Shown here: positions 56,396 to 64,000 of the stretch, in pieces | How the letters are laid out: every line of letters begins with the position of its first letter | Position numbering within the stretch: position 1 is the stretch's first letter | Source of the DNA: Hemileia vastatrix | Lineage: Eukaryota > Basidiomycota > Pucciniomycetes > Pucciniales > Zaghouaniaceae | Length of the DNA: 64,000 nt | Reading direction: 5' to 3' | NCBI GenBank assembly: GCA_030280995.1 | Contig: JASXTE010000004.1 | Coordinates: forward strand, 39,116,797-39,180,796 | The notes under the pieces: generated by a model | Told to the model about the DNA's origin: nothing | What the model saw: only the letters and a program-made list of their open reading frames with translations | Database searches by the model: none | Position numbers and translations under genes: made by a program

Positions 56396-57754
56396 TTAGA
56401 AAAGTTAAGTAATTTTTTATTGTCCTCATATGATTGGCCATTTTTTATACCTTCTGTAATGAATTCTTTTTTTTAAAAACTTTCTTCTTTTTCCAATTCA
56501 CCACTGGCAATTTCTCTTTGAAATTCACAGTCTTTTTTTTTCTTCAAGTGAAGGTGAGCTCTTTCCATCTTCTCTTCCTCAAATTTAGCCTTTTCAAAAT
56601 TTGATTGAAGCAAAAAAAAAAATTCCTCCAAATCTAAAGACTTTTCATCTTTCATTAGCATATGATCAAACTTCATCTCTTCAAACTCAAGGGCAAATTT
56701 TTACAATAGGGGATTTTGCTGAGAAAGTTGAATAGAAAAAAATAAATATGTTATTGAAGAAGATATATAGTAACCAAATCTTACTTATATCTTTTTTCTC
56801 AAAATAATCATCAAAGGAGGACAAAGAGGTGGTTGAAGTATTACCACATTTTAAAAGATGGCTCAAGTTCATTGAAGTTGAAGCCTGATGCTTTAGTTTG
56901 GAGTTTAAGCTAGAGGGTTCAGGAAGTTCATGTAAAGCAGCTTTCAAAGTAGGATTGTCATTTCTGGAATCATTATTATTTTTTGAAATTTGAGTTTAAG
57001 TAGAAGGAGGCCAGAAAAGAAAGAATGGGAAATTTAGCAAAGAATTGAAGAAAAAAGAGAAAGTAAAAATACATTAAAATTTTGGGGCTCTGAGGACTCA
57101 GATCTACTCTGAAATAATTGTTCTGCTTGATAGTTGGGATCATCTTCAGGTGAGCTATGGTTAGAAGCTGAAGGGGATTGATGCCTTTGAGTTCCAGGTG
57201 AGTTGGGAGGATTATTGGATTTTTAAGATCCAGGGGGAATATCCTTAGTAGTAATGTGTATAAACCAAGGGTTGAAATCAACTTGTGAACCAAAAAGATT
57301 ATCCACTTCCTCATAGAAAGGACACATTATATTGCTTTTTGGAAACAGTAGTAATTCCAATCTCCAAATCATCATCCTCAATATTAAAGCCAGTGGAAGT
57401 GGAAGTGACATGAGCCTTTTTATATTTGGATTGATAAACTTTGAACCTCTCCCTCATTTGCTTAGGATTGATGTCCACTCTCCCTTTTGTTTTCTTTTTT
57501 ACTTCATTTTCCATTAAAAAGAAGCCATTGACCTCTGATGAAGGTGGAAATCTAATTCAGCTGGACTTCTCACATCCACAACAGGCATCATAATTTGATT
57601 TAATTGTGAGGAAGTTGATGATGATGAGATACTCTTCCTTTTTAAGTTTTTCAGACTTTGATTTCTCAGTTGAGAGGCTTGCATTACATGAAGACCTTTG
57701 TGATGAAGCATTTTTTTGAGTTGTCTTTTGAGTGCTGGATTTTGTGGGAGGCAT
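56396..57754 (-). pseudogene. Harbinger Myb-like accessory protein relic (copy 3)
   Basis: Homologous to 33965-35279. The minus strand starts MPPTKSSTQKTTQKNASSQ at 57754, has EEYLIIINFLTIKSNYDACC, VDINPKQMRERFKVYQSKY and DNLFGSQVDFNPWF. It ends in the coiled coil (MKFDHMLMKDEKSLDLEE) near 56500-56680. Stops and frame changes break it at 57560, 57345 and 57225. Confidence 0.75.
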
Positions 57755-58120
57755 TATGAAACTGGTATGTTACAAGAAAAGATTTTAATATGTTGAAAAT
57801 ATAAAAAAAGAAGGAAAAAAACATGCCTGGATAAAATGTTGCAATAAAATGTTTCAAATCTCAGTGAGGAGTGTGTGCCAAGGATTGATGAGGGGATGGA
57901 GGTCTGCATGTCTCATATGACAGGGATGGGCTGGGAAATGAAGGGATGATGTAGCCAACATGTGGTTGTGAAAAAAATTGGGAAAAAAGTGCTGATTTGA
58001 AGTCAAAACTGACACACATTTTTGAAATAAGTGACTTTTTTTGCAAAATTTAAGTGCTGATTTCCTTTAAAATATGCACTTAAGTTAAGTGCAGATTCTC
58101 CAGAACTGACAACACATATT

Positions 58121-59977
58121 AGTAAATTAAGAAAGAGAAGTTTAAATGATGATCCAGTTACATTATTTGAGACAATGGAAATAAGAATTTTGATTGATTC
58201 TCCCAATTTGGATAAAATTAAGGAAGCTGAGGTAGCAAAATTTATGAAAGACATAGTTAATAAATTTAATAGTTTACAATAAAGCTGTAGTGTTTCTTCC
58301 AGAGCTCAAGATAAAGTTGATATTTAATTACAGGAGATCTGTGATGAATTGGAAGATATAATGACAAAAATGAGACAGGAAAATCAATCTTTAAGAGATA
58401 AAGTTAATCATTTGTCAATTATAACAAAAGAATAGGAGAATAAGGTAAAAAATATATCAAATTTTTATAGTTAATTACAACCTTGCTTACTTGAATATGT
58501 TCTCCAAGAAAATACTTCGTTAAGAAATGATTGTAACTTAAGTAAATCTGAGCTGAAAACATTGAATGATAGACTAGAAACAGTTAGGTCTAGAAACAAC
58601 TTATCATTAGCCACTTTAAATACCAAAGTTTCTGAAAACCCTACTTTAAGAGAAAAATTGAGTATCATGGATAAATCTTTGAAAAAAGTGAGGTCTGAAA
58701 TAATTTCAACAACTCCTATACATGACCCAGTTCCTGGTCCATCTCTTTATAAAATTCCACAGAATAGTTCTAGAAATTAACCAGTAAATAAACCTTTTAA
58801 AGTTAAAGAAATGGCATTGAGTCCTGATAATATTACTTTCCTTGAAAACAAATCCAGCACTTTTCATAATGAATTCTATGAGCATCTTTCTAGACAAGAG
58901 AAAATGGTCAGCATTGAAAAGTCCCATAATAAATCAGAATCTTCATCTCATCAGAAAAATTGGCCAAAAGTGGACAGATATCCAACTTTTAATGGAGAGC
59001 CTGGTTCTGACAGGGAACATTTTTTCCAGAGAATTGATAACTTGAAAAATAGTTAAAAATTTCCTGATGGTGAAATTTCTTCTGAATTGATTTCTTTCTT
59101 TGAAAATGTGGCTCTAATATGGCATGAATCTGTTCTATTGGATGGAATGGATCATAGTTGGGATGAATGTAAATCATTGATTGCAGCTCAATTTGGAGGT
59201 TCTACCTTCAGATCGGCTCAGAAAAGATTATATGAGGATTTTAAATATTCTTCCTCTGAGAAACTAATTGCGTTCTTAATGAAATTAACATAAATGATAG
59301 GAGAAATTGATAAAAAAATGTATTATGATTTGTGGAGAGAAAAGTTTCTTTACAAACTTCTAAATTCATTAAGGGATCTAGTAAATGCTAGGACTGAAAC
59401 TGCTAGAGAGTATTCTTCTTTCATTTATATATGTGATGAAATTTTAATGAATAAAAGGTTCCAATCTAGATTATATCCCTCAAGAAATTTTGTTTCATTA
59501 AAACCTACAGGTCAGAAACCCCTGTAGAAAAACCTGGTAAACCTTCTGCTCCACTGGCTCCCAGGAAATACAAAAGTAACACATGTGTGAAATGTGGGAA
59601 GCCATGGCAGAAAGGTCATGTTTGTGAAAAAAGAATTAATTTGATTTAACAAGCAGATAATCCAGAGGATGATCACCAGATTCATCAATCTGAGGATTCT
59701 TCTAATGATTGTGAAAGTAATATTATCTTAAAGTGAAAAACATTTCCAGAAAGTATATATGTTGGAAAATGACATACATTTTCTTGAAAATAATAAAATT
59801 ATGAATAATGATTCACTTGTTGGTGTGGAAGGTGCTGAAATCATTAGAGAAATCGACAGTGATTCCATAGCTGTAACACCAATTAAGACACTTGTTATAA
59901 TTAATGGGATACAGTTGGAATTAATATTGGATACTGGTTCAGGGGGGAAGTGTAGTATCTTTAAAGGCATTAGCTAA
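58121..59977 (+). pseudogene. Element C Gag (rest) and protease
   Basis: Continuation of the gag split at 38763. Coiled-coil segments lie at 58130-58700. The capsid core from 58930 has SHQKNWPKVDRYPTFNGEPG and later a LYKLLNSLRDLVNAR motif. The zinc knuckle TCVKCGKPWQKGHVCEK (59580-59632) is intact, followed by a TAA at the same place as in element E. The protease has LILDTGSGGK near 59925. Nonsense codons at 59055, 59291, 59525 and 59735. Confidence 0.75.
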
Positions 59978-59989
59978 TATTGATAAAGA

Positions 59990-61698
59990 CTATTAATCTA
60001 AGCTGTTTCTTATTGAAAATACATACTGGAAATGGTATGGTTCAGTATTAAGTCCCATAGGGAAATATAGCACTGCAGTCTTTTTTAAACACAGCCATGG
60101 ATTTGTCAGAGCTACCTGTGAATTTGTTGTCATGCAGGGTGATAACTTAAGTGTCTGGTTTATTATGGGTAATGATCTTATAACCATGCTTGGTATCAGA
60201 TTAGATCCAGCTAATCAATGTTTTAAAATGGGCTCTAATGTTAAAAAGAAGTTTAAAGTTACTTCTTCCAGAAAGCCTGCAGTTCAGCACATTAAATCAT
60301 GTTTTACCATTTATGAACTAAAAGGAAGACCAACTGAAGAAATGGATGAATTGATTAACGAGATCCAGAAAGCTTCACTTGGCGAACAATTAGAAGAAAA
60401 TCAGAAAGAATTAATATTGAAACTGATTTATTATTTCCCAATGTCTTTTTCACATGGTACAAATGAGCTTGGATTGGTTGTAGATCAAGAAATGAAACTT
60501 ACACTAACATGTGCCTTGGATGAAATACCACCAACTTTTTAAAAAAACCTTATCTTGAATCTCCTTCTAAAAGAAAAGATTTTGAGGAAAATATTTCAAC
60601 ATTTCTGAAGATGAATATTATTTTAACAGTAGATATGACTCCTAAATATTGTGTTATATCTTCTTTTTTGATATCTTATGAAAAAGATAAAGCAAGGTTG
60701 TGTGGGGACTAAAGATCCCTTAATACTCATACTTTTGATGATATTCATCCTTTACCCAGAGTCAGCTCAATACATGCTACTCTACAAGGAGCAAAATATA
60801 TAAGCTGTCTGGATGGAAATAAATGTTATTATCAAATACCTGTGGAAATGAATTCTCAAAATTTTGTGTTAATTACTACACATATGGGTATTTATAAATA
60901 CATTAGAATGCCTTTTGGCTCAAAGAATGCTCCATCTGTTTTCTAGAAAGTGATGGATAATACTTTCCACCAAGAAATTGAGGAATGGTGGATGATGGTG
61001 TATATTGAAAACATCATTATATTTTCAAAGACTTTTGCAGATCACTTGTATCACCTGAGTAAAGTATTCCAGAAAATGGATGAAATAAACATGACACTTT
61101 CCTTAAAGAAATGTAAATTTTGTTTTCATTCTTTGAAGGTAATGGGACATGTTATCTCAAGACTTCAGATATGTGTTGACCAAAACAAAGTAGCTGCCAT
61201 TAAACAACTACATGCCCCTACTAATTTAAAAGAAGTGAAAAGATTTCTAGGCATGTGTGGCTATTATAGAAAATACATTAAAAATTATGAAGTATTGGCT
61301 GCCCCTTTGACACAATTGATCAGAAAAGATGAGGGTTTTGTCTAGAATGATGAAAGGCAGAGGGCTTTTGATACTTTAAAATAATGTTTGGTTTCTGCTC
61401 CTATACTAGATTCTCCAGATTTTAACCAACCTTTTGTTTTATATACTGATGCTAGTTTTGTTGGATTAGGTGCTTCCCTCCACCAAAGACAAGTCATCAG
61501 TCATAAAGTCTCTGAGGTAGTAATGTTCTATATTTCAAGAACCTTGAGAAAAATTGAAATGAAATATGGGGATACTCAATTGGGATGTTTGGCAGTTGTG
61601 TGGGATCTGGATAAATTACATTATTAACTTGTGGACCAAAATTTTGAATTGGTCACTGATTGTAGTGCAGTTAAGTCTTTGTTGAAAATGAAAATCTC
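59990..61698 (+). pseudogene. Element C reverse transcriptase and truncated RNase H
   Basis: The protease end and RT start at 60130-60540 include FIMGNDLITMLGIRLDPANQ and HGTNELGLVVDQEMKLTL. RT motifs are MPFGSKNAPSVF then TAG, and a catalytic site decayed from YIDD to YIEN (VYIENIIIF, ~61000). GHVISRLQICVDQNKVAAI and FLGMCGYYRKYIK follow. RNase H has YTDASFVGLGASLH and YGDTQLGCLAVVWDLDKLHY, then stops. The sequence jumps into LTR at ~61698, so integrase is absent. Confidence 0.8.
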
Positions 61699-62044
61699 AA
61701 GCTCACATGTATTTACTTCTTATTAACCTTTTTCTAGAGCTATCTGTATTTAATTATTTCAAATTATTTTCTTTCTTTTTAAATCTATGTGATGGTATTA
61801 AATTGTATATAAAAGGGGCTTGGAATTGGAAGGAAAGTGATCATCTTTTATCATAACAACAATTATTTTGTTTATATTACTATCAATTTGTTTTATTATT
61901 TTATAACTATTATACATAAACTCTAGTTACTAGTTATCTATTTGAAGTAATCTACATCTAATTGCTCCTATTGTGAAACTCAGAAATTTACATCCCTTAA
62001 ATATTTCCTATCTTTGACTCACCTCTGGACCAAACCCTTTGACA
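61699..62044 (+). repeat. Truncated 3' LTR of element C
   Basis: 346 bp matching the end of the 5' LTR (29537-29827 plus 35912-35966), including TATAAAAGGGGC near 61808. It also shows the empty site of solo LTR D (CAGAAATTTACATCC). Confidence 0.85.
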
Positions 62045-62325
62045 CTTATAGGTTGTTTTGTTTAGGTTTTGATGAAAATTAAAAAGTTGTATGTGTTGTC
62101 TCTTTTATGTCACCAACGTATGCTATTTTTTTAGAAATAAATTATAAATAAATAAAAATGAAATAAAATAAAATAAAGTAAAAATAAAAAGTGCATTTAT
62201 TCAAACTGGAGAGGAAGTAGTGAACAATTGGAAGTTAGTTGGGATAAAAAAAATAATTATAATTTAAAATAATATTTATATATATTTTAAGTTTTTGTTT
62301 GTTTATTCATGTAAGGGAAATGGTT

Positions 62326-62360
<35 letters not shown>

Positions 62361-62851
62361 GGATAACTTGATGGGGATTTTTCAAGTTTAGCTGGATGGA
62401 TTTATTGATTTATTTAGCTACATAAGAAGAAGAAGTATCTTTCCTTATTTTAACTTCTGACCTGAATAAATATCTTTCTATTTATCTATCTATCTATATA
62501 TAATTTCATATTGAGAAATAAAGTGATGTCATTTGAAGTTTTTTAGTGATATTCATTCATATACTTTTATTCATCCATCGTTTATGTATCGTGATGGCGA
62601 TCGTTACTTTAACTACTCTTTCATCAATTCCGATTATTTAGCATTTATCAGTTTTACTCTTCTTAACATTGATCAAAACCTTTTTTCCTCCTCACTTTTT
62701 CTTCTTACTTCTTCCTTTACCTCTTTCACTCATCATTCACTTTCAAGTTTGATTACAAAAACTATCTTTTGATTTTCTTATTATTATTATTATTATTATT
62801 ATTGTCTATTATCACGATTTGACATATTGATTTTCCTTTTAAAATCTATCA
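62045..62851. other. Spacer upstream of the release-factor-like gene
   Basis: AT-rich, with a long T run (62330-62359), ATCT microsatellite (62476-62500) and ATT microsatellite (62778-62804). The short frame at 62533-62772 is Ser/Thr/Phe-rich with no recognisable domain and may lie in the 5' flank of the next gene. Confidence 0.6.
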
Positions 62852-63697
62852 ATGTCATTAAAATTTAATCAGTTCATGTGGTTTAATAAATCATTAATGA
62901 CTCGTTTATCGGTTAGTTGTTATCGGACTTTTCATTCTTTTGAGAGTGTTTTAAATCGTAAAACTATAGATTTTAAAAACAATCATCATCATCATAAGGA
63001 AAATGATGACCATGATAGTCATAATCATAGTAGTATCAATAAAAATAAACTATCATCTCATTCAGGTTTACAACTACCTCTACCTTTACCACCCAAAAAC
63101 CAAATAAAAAAAATCTCAAAAAAAGCTTTCAAATATATCGTTCCTTTACCTGAAGAAGAATTAGAAGAAAGTTTTATTAGAGGGAGTGGACCGGGTGGAC
63201 AAGTGATTAATAGTCAGTTTATCTTTCTCTCTTTCTTTTTTTTTTTGTTCTTTTTATTTCTTTATTTATTTTTATTTATTTGTTTAATTGACGTGGATAG
63301 ATTAATGTATGTATTTCATATTAGAAAGTAGTATTTCAGTTTCATTGATTCATAAACCTACCGGAATTCGAGTTCAATGTCACGCTCAAAGGAGTAGAGA
63401 AAGTAATAGAAAAGAAGCTAGAAGGATACTTAAAGAAAAAGTTGAGTACTTTATGTGTCATTTTATATTTGGATTTTTTTTTTTTTTTTTTTTTACTTTT
63501 TACTTTTCTCTTTCCTCCTCTCTATTTCTTGTCTCTTTTGAATGATAATGTTATTAAATATATGTTCCCATCTTGATCATCTATATCTTTATCCGATAAT
63601 TTCTCTGAAAAATGTTACAGCCATATCGACAACGATTGGTGTGCTTCTACAAAAAAAAAAAAAAAAAAAAAAAAATCAAAAAATCAAAACATTTAGA
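62852..63697 (+). CDS. Mitochondrial GGQ release-factor-like protein (MTRFR/RSO55 type)
   Basis: Exon 1 is 62852-63212, exon 2 63325-63445, joined across GTCAGT...ATATTAG; a donor GTACTT follows at 63446. The N-terminus (MSLKFNQFMWFNKSLMTRLS) is basic and suits a mitochondrial targeting signal, followed by a His/Asn-rich stretch. The core SFIRGSGPGGQVINKSSISV, then SLIHKPTGIRVQCHAQRSRE and SNRKEARRILKEKVE, is the RF-1 GGQ domain without codon-recognition domains. This fits the rescue factor family (human C12orf65/MTRFR) that frees peptides from stalled mitoribosomes. A third exon may start after TTACAG at 63621, read into a Lys run encoded by ~24 A and stop near 63694; this 3' end is uncertain. 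Confidence 0.8.
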
Positions 63698-64000
63698 CAG
63701 AATGATTGACATTTGACAGTGACAGTGACAACCTTTTGGTGAGTGGAAGCTAAACTTCCTGTCAAATGTCAATTGATCTGTCCAAAGGTTTCGGAACTTT
63801 TTTGCAAAACTACACCAACCGTTTCCGATATGGCTGTACTTTTCTTTGATATATCTCTGCGAACATCATTTATCATGAGAGATTCACTATATATATATCA
63901 AATGAACGGGATTATAAATTACAGAGAGATCCCATGATAGCTTTCAATTAAAAACAAAGAGGAGGGGGGAACACAATGTTTATATATAATCACATATACT
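63698..64000. other. Right-edge spacer
   Basis: Contains GACAGTGACAGTGACA repeats near 63714-63731 and an inverted TTTGACA pair around the flank. The 64-codon frame at 63743 has no recognisable domain. Confidence 0.5.

Larger units (their letters stand above)
38764..58117 (+). mobile_element. PIF/Harbinger-like DNA transposon, copy 3 (heavily interrupted)
   Basis: The left end AGGGGGTGTCAGTTCCAG follows ATT (38761-38763). The right end, decayed to CCAGAACTGACAACACAT, precedes ATT (58118-58120). Own content is transposase (39031-40067, 51457-51801), a pyrimidine/purine-rich block (52140-52845), a TET/JBP-like gene (54740-55700) and a Myb-like gene (56396-57754). It is the only copy with all three genes in what looks like the ancestral order, and shows the most substitutions, so it is the oldest of the three. 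Inserted in gag of element C. Confidence 0.8.
29235..62044 (+). mobile_element. Ty3-like retrotransposon C, outer shell of the nested cluster
   Basis: The element starts TGTCAGCCAGGTG at 29235 and ends CCCTTTGACA at 62044, flanked by ATTAT (29230-29234) and CTTAT (62045-62049), a 4-of-5 target duplication. Its own sequence is 29235-29827, 35912-38763 and 58121-62044; all the rest is later insertions. It keeps Gag, protease, RT and the start of RNase H. It then jumps at ~61698 into the last 346 bp of the LTR, so RNase H end, integrase and most of the 3' LTR are deleted. Multiple nonsense codons show it is dead. Confidence 0.8.

Overview
The window looks like nuclear DNA of a basidiomycete fungus, most likely a rust (Pucciniales). 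It is AT-rich and packed with transposons. Its host genes are broken by many 50-110 bp GT-AG introns, and it carries TET/JBP-like oxygenase relics of a kind known to be expanded in rusts. The lineage is an inference; the species is not identifiable from this window alone.

Layout. (1) 1-18489: the 5' part of a minus-strand Ty3-like retrotransposon (element A) running off the left edge. Its 5' LTR was split by two later insertions: PIF/Harbinger copy 1 (3171-6665) and a second minus-strand Ty3-like element (element B, 7170-17990). Element B has nearly identical LTRs, Gag-protease and integrase, but no reverse transcriptase, plus an antisense spliced Zn2Cys6-like gene and a family of small covarying hairpin repeats. 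Element A itself sits in a Tc1/mariner-like transposase relic (18490-19193). (2) 19924-28286: the host gene island, with a hypothetical 179-aa protein, a COX23/CHCHD7-like twin CX9C protein, a pyridoxal kinase and a symplekin/Pta1 homologue, arranged as two head-to-head pairs. (3) 29235-62044: a plus-strand Ty3-like element (C) that acts as the outer shell of a deep nest. Its 5' LTR holds a solo LTR (D), which holds Harbinger copy 2. Its gag holds Harbinger copy 3, which holds Ty3-like chromodomain element E and solo LTR F. Element E holds another solo LTR inside its integrase and a CACTA-like mini-element in its 3' LTR. Target-site duplications support nearly every layer. (4) 62852-63445 and beyond: a host gene for a mitochondrial GGQ release-factor-like protein.

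How it fits together. Host genes make up about 8 kb of the window. They serve PLP salvage, mRNA 3'-end processing, cytochrome oxidase assembly and mitochondrial ribosome rescue. The remainder is layered transposon insertions, mostly decayed by point nonsense mutations; element B and Harbinger copy 2 look youngest. The most unusual signals are element B's hairpin repeats with compensatory stem changes, its antisense spliced gene and missing RT; the TET/JBP-like cargo in the Harbinger family; and overlapping reading frames at the start of gag in elements A, C and E. Exon boundaries were worked out by hand from splice consensus, reading frame and remembered family patterns, without alignments.
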